Source: Doris montereyensis (taxonomy: Eukaryota; Mollusca; Gastropoda; Nudibranchia; Dorididae). From it: 64,000 nt of DNA. Both the position numbers and the translations under genes were made by a program. Shown here one piece after another: positions 9,583 to 24,837 of the stretch. Positions within the stretch are counted from its first letter, which is position 1; every line of letters begins with the position of its first letter. The notes beneath the pieces were generated by a model. It was not told the DNA's origin, searched no databases, and worked only from the letters and a program-made list of their open reading frames with translations. Where the stretch lies: assembly GCA_037039925.1 (NCBI GenBank), contig JAXRKP010001340.1:41001-105000 (forward strand), in the 5' to 3' direction.

Positions 9583-10340
9583 GTAAGTCCCTTGTCAATG
9601 TTTGGCTTGCTAGCTGTTTGGTTGCACTTTTTGTTACTTGCTGTTGGTGTCTTGTCTGGACACGATGATGATGCTGGTGATGATGATGATGAGTATGATA
9701 ATGACGGTGAGGATGATTATGGAGATTATGATGATAACAAGAAGCACTTGAGGGGCCAATGTTTAGAACTTTATGCCTTGTTGGATTATGTAGAGAATCC
9801 TCCATGTCCATGATTCATAATCAATGACGCTGTCAAGCATAATGCCTTTTTCTACAACACGCCATAACGCATTAATTAGCTAATACATGTACATACACGT
9901 ATACCTCGTCATGAAACTGTTTATATGGGGAAATTGATAAATGGTTTTTATTACAGAAAAAAATCATATGTGCATGAATCTTGGCTTAATTCGCTGATTG
10001 TTCATTTTGAAAATATAATCAGATGTTTTGGGTAGTCAATTTCCATGGAGATATTAGCAATCAAAATATTTGCCAGTCAGGCCTGTGATGTCAAACATTT
10101 GGCGTGGCCGTTTGCAACAGTGGATCAACACTATTCACAGAAATCCTTTTGATCCAAAATTCATTCCTGTCAAATCTGTACGACTTATTGACTTGACTTC
10201 TTGACTTATCGGCTTGACTTATCTGAGTGCATAGCAAATTCGGCAGCCAGCCGTGTTTACGCCGTTCATAAAGTTTTTTGTACCTATGGACTAGGTGATA
10301 GAATTGGTTGCTTTTTTGTGATTGCCACGTTGTTTGGTTT
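9583..10340. other. Start of a giant intron
   Basis: Unique sequence with a GAT-rich run at about 9664-9745. The ORFs on either strand here are compositional. No exon seen. Confidence 0.5.
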
Positions 10341-11375
10341 TCCATCATATGTTTATGTCTCTTTCTGGTTTCTCATAATATACCTATGTCTCTTTCTGGT
10401 TTCCCATAATATGCCTATTTCTCTTTTCTGGTTCCCCATGATATGCCTATGTCTCTGTCTGGTTTTCCCATAATAAGCCTCTATGTCTCTGTCTGGTTTC
10501 CCATGTCTGTATTTGGTTTCCCATCATATGCCTATGTCTCCAAGCCTATGTGTATATCTACGTCTTATTTGCCGTACTATGTCTGTGTCTGGTTTCCTTT
10601 GTCTCTGTCTGGTTCCCATGTCTGTATTTGGTTTCCCATCATATGCCTATGCTTATATCTTCATGCCTATGCTTATATCTTGTTTGCCGTACTATGTCTG
10701 TGTCTGGTTTCAAATGTCTCTGTCAAGTTTTCCATGTCTGTTTTTGGTTTCCCATCATATGTCTATACCTCTGTGTCCATGCCTATGTCTATATCTCCGT
10801 CTGGTTTGCCGTACTATGTCTGTGTCTGGTTTCCCATGTCTCTGTCTGGTTTTCCCATGTCTGTATTTGGTTTCCCATCATATGCCTATGTCTCCATGCC
10901 TATGTCTATATCTACGTCTAGTTTGCCGTACTATGTCTGTGACTGGTTTCCCATGTCTGTGTTTGGTTTCCCATCATATGCCTATGTCTATATCTACGTT
11001 TAGTTTGCTGTACTATGTCTGTGTCTGGTTTCCCATGTCTGTGTTTGGTTTCCCATCATATGCCTATGTCTCCATATGCCTATGTCTATATCTACGTCTA
11101 GTTTGCCGTACTATGTCTGTGTCTGGTTTCCCATGTCTGTGTTTGGTTTCCCATCATATGCCTATGTCTATATCTACGTTTAGTTTGCTGTACTATGTCT
11201 CTGTCTGGTTTCCCATGTCTGTATTTGGTTTCCCATCATATGCCTATGTCTCATATGCCTATGTCCATATCTCCGTCTCTGGTTTGCCGTACTATGTCTG
11301 TGTCTGGTTTCCCATGTCTGTATTTGGTTTCCCATCATATGCCTATGTCCATATCTCCGTCTGGTTTGCCATACT
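10341..11375. repeat. Compound tandem repeat built on TCTGGTTTCCCAT
   Basis: A higher-order array with unit pieces GTCTGTGTCTGGTTTCCCAT, TTGGTTTCCCATCATATGCC and TATGTCTATATCTACGTC, ending in TAGTTTGCCGTACTA. Full units are roughly 90-150 bp and repeat about eight times. ORFs in three + frames are repeat by-products. Confidence 0.85.
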
Positions 11376-11445
11376 TTGTTATTTCACGTAAAATGACAAG
11401 CGCACCACCTGGGCCATGCATTATCCCACTTCCCCCGTCAGAATT

Positions 11446-11537
11446 GGGCGATTTGCAGGCGTTAGTGGTAGGTCATACTTCCTTTCTTTCACATCTTCAC
11501 ATGTCTTTCATCGTAGTGCTGTTTTCTCTTAATTCAC
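11446..11537 (+). mobile_element. SINE-B copy, 3' end replaced by SINE-A
   Basis: The head and pyrimidine-rich middle (TCTTTCATCGTAGTGCTG, TTTTCTCTTAATTCAC) are intact; the tail is missing because a SINE-A head begins at once. Confidence 0.7.
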
Positions 11538-11864
11538 ACGGGCATTCGGTAGTCCAGAGGCAAGGTCTCGGCCTCTTAATCAAAAGGTAGTGGGTTCGAG
11601 CCCCATCAACGGTTGAACAAATTTGTGTCGAGTTTTTTCTAGCAAAATTCCCCCTCTCCCCCTCCTCCCTGGTCCAGGTAGGTGGATCGACACCTAGTCC
11701 CATCGGAGACAGACGTAAAAAAGGAGGTCCCGTGTGCAGGTCACACCACTGTGTACGTTAGAGAACCTCGGCTGTTGTTTACAGGGCAGTCTGGACAATT
11801 TTTTTAAAAATCTAGCAAAAACCCCGAGATCACCATAGTTGTGGATGGGTAAATCAAATCAAAC
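11538..11864 (+). mobile_element. SINE-A full-length copy
   Basis: ATTCGGTAGTCCAGAGGCAA head, box B GGGTTCGAGCCCC, GGTCCAGGTAGGTGGATCGA, CACCTAGTCCCATCGGAGAC, GTTTACAGGGCAGTCT and a GGGTAAATCAAATCAAAC tail. Confidence 0.87.
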
Positions 11865-12239
11865 TTATTTCACACCGAGTTCACCGGATATGATGGACGG
11901 TGAGGAACGGATTGGAGAAGAGAAGCCCAGGTGATGGCGGCGTTCGATAACAGCCACAACCGGTTTTTATCTGTCTGACTTAGTGACTTGGCGTGGAAAT
12001 TGTTCAGCCATTTTGTTGCTGTCGATCGAGTTCCATCTGTGGACACCAGACGTTGAAATAATCGGATTTATCTTAGGTTGCTTTTCTTCTTCTTTCTTTG
12101 GTTGGGGTTGAAATTTAACAGAATATCACATACACTGTTTTACTTTTTACCTCGTTGGTTTTTATTGTAATGTCTGCGGGCCTTTGAAACCAAGTACTTC
12201 ACGAACGGTCTCCGTTCCTGGCAGGTGGACGGATATGAA
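11865..12239. other. Unique intronic stretch
   Basis: Nothing recognised. Confidence 0.45.
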
Positions 12240-12850
<611 letters not shown>

Positions 12851-13124
12851 TGTTCCTTCACTTGATAGTCTTTTATTACTTTTAATGAGACAGAAGCCCA
12901 ACGACTTTTCCAACCATATCTCATTATGAATCAGGGTCTATCGGGTTTCGTATAGGCTTGCTGTTATACGTTAACATTCAAATTTCATCTTACGACTTTG
13001 GACGAAGGGAAAGAAATAATCCAAAATCCATGAGTCATTCAGTTCATAGTTACACAGTTGTTTGTGTATTGGTTCCATCAAATTAGTTCGCAACGATCAA
13101 TCACCCGCATCTCTGGATGAACAG

Positions 13125-13232
13125 TGTGGGTGGTGAGTGGGGGCAACTGGTAGGCCCTACTTCTATGCTTCCACTCTTTTAGAGGTGTCTTTTCTCCGTG
13201 GTGTTTCATTTGAGTTCACTATCAGATCATGG
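13125..13232 (+). mobile_element. SINE-B copy, diverged and 3' truncated
   Basis: GTGGGTGGTGAGTGGGGGCA, CTGGTAGGCCCTACTTCT and TTCACTATCAGATCATGG follow the family order. A SINE-C copy in the other orientation follows directly. Confidence 0.6.
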
Positions 13233-13236
13233 AAGA

Positions 13237-13534
13237 AGTAATGTTCCTTGACGGCCACTACGGCTCATAGAGCCAGAGCTATCCTGGTTTCTATAGCGTG
13301 AAGCGGGAGGGGTGATAATAAACACCTCTCCTGGACAGGACGTTAGTCTGACGCAGGTTTTGTTTTACCAGTGCTTGTACCCATTTTGCACCTGGGTTGA
13401 GGAGGCGGGGGGGCGGGGGGCGGGATACGTGTTAAGCGTTTCCCCCCCCCCCCCCCCAAAGGAACACGACGTCGGAACACGGGGACCTCCAGGATCCCCA
13501 GTCTGGTAGCCTGACCGCTCGGCCACCGACGTCA
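13237..13534 (-). mobile_element. SINE-C copy (tRNA-derived)
   Basis: Read on the minus strand it starts with a tRNA Ser/Leu-like head (GGTGGCCGAGCGGTCAGGCT) and ends with a tail that appears on + as TTCCTTGACGGCCACTACGG, CTCATAGAGCC, TTTCTATAGCGTGAAGCGG. Shared inner marks: CTCCTGGACAGGACGTTAGT and TTGCACCTGGGTTGAG. Confidence 0.82.
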
Positions 13535-13694
13535 CCTCAGGTCATGGTGGACGGAGGCCATTTTTGTTGTTGTAACGAAACAGACGAGTACGACCAGTCG
13601 TGGTACAATACAAAGTGGGCCACTGAGCTGACGGTTGCCAAGAACGCACGCTGCTGTCTACTGCACGGGCGTTCACCATTCTACCGCCTGTAAC

Positions 13695-14121
13695 GCGGGA
13701 GACTCGGTAGTCGAGAAGCAAGGCGTCGGCCTCACAAAGGGGTCGTGGGTTCAAGCCCCGCCGACGGTTGAATCATTTTCTGGTATTTTTTCGAGTATAT
13801 TCTACCCCCCCACCCTCGCCCTCACCCTCCCGCCTTCCAACGTCCCCTGGTCCAGGTAGGTGGATCGACACCTAGTCCCATCGGAGATGGACGATTAAAA
13901 AGGAGGCCCCGTGTGCAAACCACGACGTAATGTGTACGTTAAAAAAAATCCTTTGGCTGTTTACAAGACAGTCCGAGCAAAAAAAAGAAAAGAAATCCTA
14001 TTAAAAAAATCCCCGAGATCACTGTGTTGTGGCCCTGAGATCACCGCAATGGTGGACGGGGTAAATTTCAAAGAAGCGAGAAACTTAGTTGTGGATGTGG
14101 GCAAATCGAATCAAATCAAAC
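13695..14121 (+). mobile_element. SINE-A copy with a SINE-B tail inside
   Basis: A normal SINE-A (GGGAGACTCGGTAGTCGAGA head, GGGTTCAAGCCCC box B, GTCCAGGTAGGTGGATCGAC) whose 3' tail is interrupted at about 14031-14076 by CCTGAGATCACCGCAATGGT and GGACGGGGTAAATTTCAAAG, the SINE-B 3' end, after which the SINE-A tail resumes (TTAGTTGTGGATGTGGGCAA). Confidence 0.8.
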
Positions 14122-14439
14122 CAAAGTCTGTGATACACACAATTTACCCGTGGCAACCGGTATCATCATTTCGCCACCGATCGTAATCGACTACATTTTT
14201 GTTCTGCTGCAGTTTTCATTATTCACCCAGCTTGCTTCTCCTGCTCGCTGATACAAAGCAACCTTATGCTCTTTCCATCTACCAAGATACGTTTTGAGTT
14301 TCGATCAGTATACTATGTGTGCTGTTGGATTTCGTTGTCTGTCCCATTCGCCAAACACTGTGCTTTCAAAGTACCACCGTTGTCTCTTCACACCATGCAC
14401 TCTATGTATTGATTTTTAGTCGTGAAATTGAGAATGGTT
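14122..14439. other. Unique intronic stretch
   Basis: Nothing recognised. Confidence 0.4.
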
Positions 14440-14566
14440 GAGAGTGTGAGAGTGAAAGAGATGAATTGTATTGTGATTTATTCATTTTGATTTGAAACGA
14501 GATCTGAGCAAAATTTCCTTTTGGACAAACAAAGACTTCTGATCTTATCTTATCTTATCTTATCGT
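14440..14566 (+). mobile_element. Likely LINE 3' end with TTATC tail
   Basis: GCAAAATTTCCTTTTGGACA and ACAAAG, then a (CTTAT)n run at 14541-14563. A run of 'AATTTCC...GGACAA.AAAG' before a short microsatellite is typical of CR1/L2-like LINE 3' ends, and the same pentamer ends the LINE at 29765. Confidence 0.45.
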
Positions 14567-14781
14567 CAACACCAAACAGCCGTTCTACCTTCCACGGATT
14601 TTGTTAAAAGACACACGTCAATATTTAAAGTCAACGTGTGGACAATGTGTGAAAACACACAACGCGTTACAATAGAAGTCATTCAAAGCCGTATGAAAAG
14701 AGACGTCACAGCCCTGGCTTCTGTATTGAGGCGTGAATCCACTCACACTCAAGTCACTGCAAAAATGGATGGGTAGGGTAG

Positions 14782-15076
14782 TAAAGTTCCTTCAAGGCCA
14801 TTACGGCTATAGAGTCGGAGTTTATCCCGGTTTCTATAGCGTGAAGCGGAACATGTGATAAGAATAATCGCCTCCTGGACAGGACGCTAGTTTGACGCAG
14901 ATTTTTACTCCCAAGCTAGTGCTTGCACCCATTTCGCACCTGGGTTCGAGTGAGGAAAAATGCGTGTCAAGTGTCTTTCCCCAAGGAACACAACGCCTGG
15001 CCTGGCATTGCCAGGATTAGAACCCCGGACCTCATGATCCCAGTCCGGCAGCCTAACCACTCGGCCACCAACGCCA
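14782..15076 (-). mobile_element. SINE-C copy, well preserved
   Basis: The minus-strand head reads GGCGTTGGTGGCCGAGTGGT, TAGGCTGCCGGACTGG, with box B-like GGTTCTAATCC; on + the tail end is TAAAGTTCCTTCAAGGCCAT. It is the best reference copy of the family in this window. Confidence 0.87.
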
Positions 15077-15547
15077 CAGGGTAGTAAGCGTAATACAAAA
15101 AAAACCCAACTTGGGACGATTACCGGGGACGATTACCTGGGACGATTACGAGGACGTGTTTGATTACGATCAGTAGTAGCGATATGGTGATTCGGGTTTC
15201 CGCATGTATAGTGTGTTACGTCATAGGCGGCGAACCGGTGACCGCCCGTCTACACGTAGAGATGTCTCATCTCTCGTTGGCTTAAATTACATTAAAAAAT
15301 AAAAAAGGCTTTAAAAGTTCTTAATGTGGAAAGAGAATCTGAAGCTAAGATAAAATGGATGTGAAATCTGTGACAAAACGTAGATCGATTTTGGTCACAA
15401 TTTTTGTGTGCGCGAGCCAGGTCAATCGGCCAATCTGATGATGATTATAACTCGAAAATAGTCAAATGTGAACGGTACTTAAGACAGTTTTAAGTCTGTG
15501 TCGACGCTGTGCTAACACATTCTCACAAACCACGCCTAACTCAGTAG
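15077..15547. other. Unique intronic stretch
   Basis: A small tandem of GGGACGATTACC at about 15113-15150; otherwise nothing recognised. Confidence 0.4.
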
Positions 15548-15697
15548 TGGGCGGTGGATAGCGTTATATTCCTTCTTTTTCCTTTCACTCTTTCGTATAT
15601 CTCTCAACCTGCTAGCTGTTTCCTCTTAATTTTGCTATTGAGATCACCACTTGTGGTAGATGGGATGAACTACAATACAAAAAAGAAAGAAAGAAAA
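15548..15697 (+). mobile_element. SINE-B copy, diverged
   Basis: GTGGGCGGTGGATAGCGTTA head, GCTGTTTCCTCTTAATTTTG, GAGATCACCACTTGTGGTAG, and a tail changed to (AAAG)n. Confidence 0.7.
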
Positions 15698-15984
15698 TAA
15701 CCCAACAGGCGTCAAATTCTGTGTCAAGCACAGCCACTCATTCTCATTATCGTTCTCATTCTCATCCACAAAGAAAAAAAAAAGAAAGAAGGAAAAATGC
15801 GAATCCAAGTAAACAAGTTTCTGAAATTTAAGAGACTAGATTTTGTTTCCCCACTGAACATCATTCATTCCAGAGCATTCAATACATTTCATCCGGATGA
15901 CAGGCGAAAGGCATAAACTAACGAACTGACATGTTTTTGTTATCTTGCTTTTAAATTGATAAATGAGAAGATATAAAACAGGCA

Positions 15985-16100
15985 TTAAAGTAAAGAAATT
16001 AAACGTTCACGGAAGGAAACGCACAATGCCAGGACAGGAAAGACTGGAGAAAGATCACTTCGGGCATCTGAATCCATGTACCGGAAGGTAGAATGGAAAT
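15985..16100 (+). pseudogene. LINE ORF2 C-terminal fragment
   Basis: In one frame it reads TFTEGNAQCQDRKDWRKITS, GI, stop. The minus-strand fragment at 32920-33185 reads TFTEGNRKCQDRAAWRKIIL, GI, stop, so both keep the same C-terminus and stop. The D-R-x-x-W pattern is common at the C-terminus of RT-encoding LINE proteins. Family not fixed. Confidence 0.55.
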
Positions 16101-17174
16101 TGATGAAGAAAGAAAGAAAGAAAGCTTTTAAATCGAGCGTTGCAAGTCGTTATTTATTGCTTTTTTTCATGTGCCATAGTCGATTCCTCTGCCTGTTGTC
16201 TCTCATTCAATTTACTTCCTCTTATTCTATTTAGTTTTTTCAATCTTTATTTCGAGACAGTTTCGCACTCTATTACAGCATGGCCATTTCAGTAGTCAAT
16301 GTTTGTTCTATACCATTTGCCATCGTACCACCACGAATTGAATGGAACAGTAAGCGACCATATCTTAAACTTGCTTGTTTAACTTCTAGGGCAACGGATT
16401 TATGTGCCAATTTTGAGAATTATGTCAATAGAGTCGCAATCTGACCATGACACCGGAAGTGATTAGGTAGTCACAATTTCTTTCTCAGGATTGGGACCGA
16501 CTCGATACATTGGGCATCGATAAGTTGTCCTTCCCTTGCACCCATCGTGTTGCTATGACATACCTGTTTAAAGCTGTGTCTATCTTCTGTTCTAGGTGTC
16601 AATATGTGAGGTCATACTTCCAGAATTGTCTTTATTTTTGTTTGTTTTATTTCTTAATAGACTCCCCCCGCCCTTTCTGCTTATGGCTTCGGAGGACAAG
16701 GAAGCTCGGTTGGTAGAAGGTCTGACTGACACACAGGTTACCCCAGTTTGATCACATGTCTTTAACACGTTTTTTCTCTCTAAACGCACCCCTTCCTCCA
16801 TCATCCACCTGTCAACCACATAGCGAAATGGCAAATCATTTCATTATAATGCCGTATGAAAATATTAGCAATCTTTCCCTGATTACCCTGCATTGAACAC
16901 TGAGTGTGACATTTATTACTGTGATGTTAGTCCGTTCACATCTGCCAGCAGCTGTGATGTCGAGGATAGGATAGGATAGGCCTTTTCTTGACTTTATCTA
17001 GTTAATTTATTTGATAGTGGACTTTGTACTCAATTTCACCTGGCTGTCTCTTCCGTTCAGCCAACGGTCAGCCGTCAAATGCTCGTTTCTTTATCGATCT
17101 GTCTTTTCCAGATCTTTAACGTTCTCGTCCTTTTCTTTTCGTCCAGAGGGTTATAGTCAAGAGTCTGTTTATGT
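16101..17174. other. Unique intronic stretch
   Basis: An (AAAG)n patch near 16107-16125 and GATAG repeats near 16968; no exon recognised on either strand. Confidence 0.45.
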
Positions 17175-17295
17175 GATTATTACCTTTCGGTTTCCTCATG
17201 ATATTACCTTTGGGCTTCTCTCAAGATATTACCTTTGGGATTTTCTTTTGACATTACCTTTGGGCCTTTCTCAAGATATTAGCGTTGGGCTTTCT
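17175..17295. repeat. Short ~33-bp tandem
   Basis: About four copies containing ATATTACCTTTGGGCTTCTC or variants. Confidence 0.7.
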
Positions 17296-17524
17296 CGGTG
17301 TACAAACGATCACCTTCAGTTCTTCTGAGCTCTTGTTTTTTTGGCCGACAGAACTGTTTGGTCTTTACCAGAGGTCCAGAGAATGGGACGTGATGGAGTC
17401 CTTCGCTTTGTGTTACGTCAGCCCAATGGGGTCTTTAACTCGCGCACCTTTGATTTTCCAGCCTGTCATCCATACAACTAGACACGCCATGTGGCGTCCT
17501 AAGGAATTGTTTTCACCCTTAGAC

Positions 17525-17846
17525 ATGGGGAACAAATGCAAGGTGTTCAAATGCAAGGTGTCGGCCTCTCAACCAAAAGGTTGTGAGTTCAAGCCTCGGC
17601 AAGTTGAAGTCTTCTCGAGCTTTTTTTTCGAGAAAAACTTACCCCCCCCCATCCTGGTCCAGGTAGGTGGATCGACACCTAGTCCCATTGACAACGGACG
17701 ATAAAAGGAAGTCCCGTGTGCAGATAAGGACACTCTGTGCATGTTACAGATTCCTTGGCTGTTTACAGCACAATCGGGCAATATTTTAACATCCTACCAA
17801 AACCCCCCGATATCACATTTCTTTGGTAAAATCAAATGAAATCAAC
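17525..17846 (+). mobile_element. SINE-A copy with rearranged head
   Basis: The first part of the head is replaced by two AAATGCAAGGTGT pieces; the rest is standard (TCGGCCTCTCAACCAAAAGG, GTCCAGGTAGGTGGATCGAC, GGCTGTTTACAGCACAATCG). Confidence 0.82.
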
Positions 17847-18061
17847 TATAAAAAAAACCCCGAAGACCTTCAGGTCATTAATATTTTCCCTACTTCTTGA
17901 TCCAAAATCCGTTGTGTATTTCTCCAGTTTGTGTACTATATACGTTTTCTGTATGTTTGTGCGATTCTAGCTTATGGTTTTAATGCACAGAGATTTTACT
18001 ACGTAACATCATTGTTAACAATAATTCTTATCAATACTATAGACATAATGTATACTGTTAT
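17847..18061. other. Unique intronic stretch
   Basis: Nothing recognised. Confidence 0.4.
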
Positions 18062-18313
<252 letters not shown>

Positions 18314-18448
18314 CGCCGTCCGTCATGATGACTAAGACTTGATGACTGTTTAACCCCCTCCGATGGAGCTAGGCACACCACCTGCCCACGTGCTCTGAGG
18401 TGTGATCGTCGCCCATGGGCTTGCCTCATTTCATGTTCGTGTTTGTTG

Positions 18449-18758
18449 GTTTGATTTGATTTCCCCGCGTCAACAACTAAGGTGATCTTGGGGTTTTTGG
18501 TAAGATTTTAGATTTTGCCCAGACTGCCATGTAAACAGTCAAGGGTTCTTTAACGTGCACAAAGTGTTAATGTGATCTACACACAGGACCTCCTATAATA
18601 TCGTCCGTCTCCGATGGGACTAGGTGTCGATCCACCTACCTGGACCTAGATTTTGCTCGAAAATAAAATCGGGAAAATTTTTCAACCGTCGGCGGGGCTC
18701 CGAACCCACTACCTTTTGTTGAGAGGCCGACACCTTGCCTCTGGACTACCGAGTCCCA
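18449..18758 (-). mobile_element. SINE-A copy, minus strand
   Basis: Reverse complement of the family: on + it runs TTTGATTTGATTTCC, TAAGGTGATCTTGGGGTTTT, GATGGGACTAGGTGTCGATC and ends in GCCTCTGGACTACCGAGTCC. It is the only minus-strand SINE-A seen here. Confidence 0.87.
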
Positions 18759-18779
18759 TTCCTCATTAATGATAGTAAT

Positions 18780-18990
18780 GATTACCCTGACATGAAATGA
18801 TAATAATATCGAAGCCTCCATCACGAGGGACAAAGATGAGACAAATACAAAGAAATAAACATGAGAAAAACCACCACCTCCCCAACTTTGGGCACCGGAC
18901 AGAATCGAACCCGCGTCCTCCGCATCGACACCCTTCGCCTCGCCATGAAAAGAGAGCACAACGTGTACTTTCTCACTACGTTCCCTATAC
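18780..18990 (-). mobile_element. SINE-D copy (tRNA-derived)
   Basis: On +: GACAAAGATGAGACAAATAC, GAATCGAACCCGCGTCCTCC (reverse of box B), GCATCGACACCCTTCGCCTC, GCCATGAAAAGAGAGCAC. Same order as the pair at 38119-38526. Confidence 0.72.
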
Positions 18991-21909
<2,919 letters not shown>

Positions 21910-22080
21910 GATAGGGAAGAAAGTAAACTGCGTTCCTGCTTTCTTTTCTTTTCCGTCTGTTCTTGTCTGTAGCTCTTTGCTGTAATTGTAGTTAATTGAT
22001 CTATTATAGAGTTGGAAATAATTCCAACGAAAGGAAAACAAACCCAAAGAAAAAAACAAATAAGAAAGAACAAGAACAAA

Positions 22081-22122
22081 TAAATCCAATGGTGGACGGG
22101 GTAAATTTCAAAGAAACAAACT
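22081..22122 (+). mobile_element. SINE-B 3' tail fragment
   Basis: AATCCAATGGTGGACGGGGT then AAATTTCAAAGAAACAAAC: only the last 40 bases of the family. Confidence 0.65.
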
Positions 22123-22198
22123 CTATTCCTTTTTTATATTTGATGCTGCATAGAAATAGCAAAATGAATCTGGCTAACTGGTGATAAAGTAAGTAAAT

Positions 22199-22498
22199 TA
22201 TATTCAAGGCCCTTAAGGCCCCTAGAGCCGGATCTGATCTCGGTTTCTGTAGCCTGAAGCGGAACAGATGACAGTTATCCCTCCTGGACAGGACGTTAGT
22301 CGGACGCATGTTTTACTCCCAAGCTAGTGCTTGTACCCATCTGCACCTGGGTAGAGTGTGTGTGTGTGTGGGGGGGGGTGGGGATACGTGTTAAGTTTCT
22401 TTCCCTATGACGCTACGTCGGACCTGGCTTTGCTATGATTTGAACGGGACCTCATGCTCCCAGTCCGACAGCCTAATCGCTCGGCCACCGACGGCCCT
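22199..22498 (-). mobile_element. SINE-C copy
   Basis: On + it runs GGCCCTTAAGGCCCCTAGAG, CTCCTGGACAGGACGTTAGT, CAAGCTAGTGCTTGTACCCA, CAGTCCGACAGCCTAATCGC, TCGGCCACCGAC. A (TG)n/(G)n insert lies at 22357-22380. Confidence 0.85.
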
Positions 22499-22819
22499 CT
22501 AACTGGGCATGCCGCCTTTTAAAGATACGATAATCGTCATTTTCTTCTTCTTCTTTCTGATGGGACGAGAGTCGTCCGAGCTCCGAGAGAGGAACGGAAA
22601 TTAAATCGCTTGCGGTCTCAGCTGGCTTCGGGGCTAGTGTTGTGGATCCTGCGGCTTAATCAACCCACCCTCGGCGATCGGGTGGGCCGTATTCATTACA
22701 CTGGGTTGTATCCCTCTTCAATTCCAGACGTTGGTGTGTGGCAAATTGAAGGAAGTAGATCGATAACGTCGTTTTGAATAAGAAAAACAATCCATACGAA
22801 TTTTTTTTAGTACAAAATT
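22499..22819. other. Unique intronic stretch
   Basis: Nothing recognised. Confidence 0.4.
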
Positions 22820-22950
22820 ATGGGCGGTTGGTAGGTCCGAATTCTTTCACTTATTTTTTTTCTCCACTTGTCTTTCATCTTGCTGTTTCCTCTGAATTCA
22901 CCGCCTCAGTTCACCGCGTATTGTGGACTGGGATAATTCCATTGAAAAAG
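22820..22950 (+). mobile_element. SINE-B copy
   Basis: GGGCGGTTGGTAGGTCC, TGTCTTTCATCTTGCTGTTT, CACCGCGTATTGTGGACTGG; the tail is altered. Confidence 0.72.
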
Positions 22951-23213
22951 CAAATCTTCATTATAAACACAAATGGAAAATCAATTCCTATTAAGGCTTA
23001 TGGCTGTGAGGAAGGAGGTAGGGGTGGGGGTGGGTGAGTTGGCAGGAGTACAATTCAATGGTACAGCGGTCACGATGTGGGGTACCAATCAAGTGGAATT
23101 CGTAATCGATTTCATTAATGTGGTAGAAAGGGTATCGATCTTGAGGTTTTCTTTTCACACGCGAAGGAAAAACGATCTTTTGGCTGAGGCTTTCTGTTAA
23201 AAAATTTGCTTCT

Positions 23214-23512
23214 TCAAAGTCGTTACTTACAACCCACAGAGCCAGAAGTGCGTCCGGGTTTCAATAGCGTGAAATAGAAATCAACGTGGATGTATCGTAT
23301 CGCATCTCTCCCCACGGACAGGACTCAAGTTTTAGTCCCCAAAAACCACACACACTTGTGGACACCTGCTATCCATTTGCACCTGGATTGAGACGGGCGG
23401 AAATGTGCGCTGAGTGTCTGGTCTGTCCATAGGAACGCAACGTGAGAGTTAGCATTGCGAAGATTCGAAGGCAGCACATCACGACTTCAAATTAGGCAAC
23501 CTAATCTATGGG
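23214..23512 (-). mobile_element. SINE-C copy, old
   Basis: Same order with many changes: ACAGAGCCAGAAG, GTTTCAATAGCGTGAAA, ACGGACAGGACTC, CATTTGCACCTGGATTGAG. Confidence 0.65.
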
Positions 23513-23593
23513 GGTTATCGGGGGGTACAAACGCTATTTTTCTAGCCTGAACCGCTCCATTATCAGGGTGTAAAAAAATAAAGAAAAGAAAGT

Positions 23594-23665
23594 AAAGTTC
23601 CTTCAAGGCCGCCATGGCTCATAGAGCCGGAGCCTATCCCGATTTCAATAGCGTGAAGCAGAACA
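23594..23665 (-). mobile_element. SINE-C 3' fragment
   Basis: AAGTTCCTTCAAGGCCGCCA, TGGCTCATAGAGCCGGAGCC, TTTCAATAGCGTGAAGCAGA: the 3' 70 bases of the family only. Confidence 0.75.
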
Positions 23666-24526
23666 AAATTGGATTAATATTTTTGGGCTAAATCAAAATT
23701 TGCACGCTGACAGTAATACTCAATAGTTGAGTTAGTCAGCTATTATTACTATTACTACTACGAAGAAGAAGATATTGCGTTGAGGATTTACCCATTGCTT
23801 CTTAATAGACTCGAAAAACAAATATATCTATGTCAAAAATTTAAGGGTAATGCAGGGATGCATTTAATATTATGAAGAATCATTGACTAAGGACGACATG
23901 TGTTTTCAAATTCTTAGATTGGGAAACGATTGAATGGGTTAGATATCGTAGCCTTACCAGCCAACCGGTCAGAAACCGTGAAACACTGTTGGGCTTCTTC
24001 GGCTTCCTATTGTATTCTTCATTTCATTTATATACTAACAGCAGGCACTCTATGATGCCCGGGTAAAACGGTTATTTAAAGATATTTCTTTTTGTAATGC
24101 TTTCTACGGCCTTGGGTTAAATAGTCAAGTTCAACACCACCCTTGAGTTCCAGCAGTCGTAGGTTTAACATAGAAAAAGTTTGTGTTTTAACTCTGGCAT
24201 ATTATTCCTTTCAAAACCTTTCATAAAATCTCCGACTAAAGAATAAATGTTTATTTAATTTTTAAGACCTCCCCCCCCCCCCCCCAAGTAATACCCCGTC
24301 CTCGCCCCCGCCCTCCCCCGCACCCCTTTCCAAACAAATCATTTGTCCCCGGGCGTGGTTGTGGGCACATGTCGACACATTCGTGTCAACCACTATAGCT
24401 GTAATAGCTACTTGCTATTTTGACCCCCTAAGACTGAGTTGAAAGTGATTTTCAGAGCTGGATATCTGGATATGGATATTAGATATTTTGATCAGTAACG
24501 TAGATTTAAAAGAAAGCACCGTACTG

Positions 24527-24529
<3 letters not shown>
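23666..24529. other. Unique intronic stretch
   Basis: A poly-C run at 24270-24286; no exon recognised. Confidence 0.4.
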
Positions 24530-24610
<81 letters not shown>

Positions 24611-24627
24611 TATATATATATAAATAT
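24530..24627. repeat. (TA)n microsatellite
   Basis: An almost pure TA dinucleotide run. Confidence 0.97.
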
Positions 24628-24837
24628 ACAATGTATAATATATAGGTCTAGTTGTAGATCTATTGGTCGATATGTAAGGTTGAGATCTAATAGCACAAGG
24701 CTCATGCTCTGACCGCCGACGGCGAGCTCCAGGCATACTGATATCGACATCGAAGACGTTTGAGGCCGTTGAAGCGTTTTTGATTGAAAGGCAAACGAGA
24801 GCAAACCCCCATTAGCTTAAACAGAAACCACGGTGAG

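Noticed and set aside
14620..14660. Reading FKVNVWT, considered as the missing HDAC segment before ARMGD
   Set aside because: No splice sites in proper phase, no HRYD block upstream and one residue short of the family pattern.
14992..15076. tRNA-like sequence with good A and B boxes (also in SINE-A and SINE-D heads)
   Set aside because: Repeated many times as the head of a SINE, and no complete cloverleaf with paired acceptor stem is visible.
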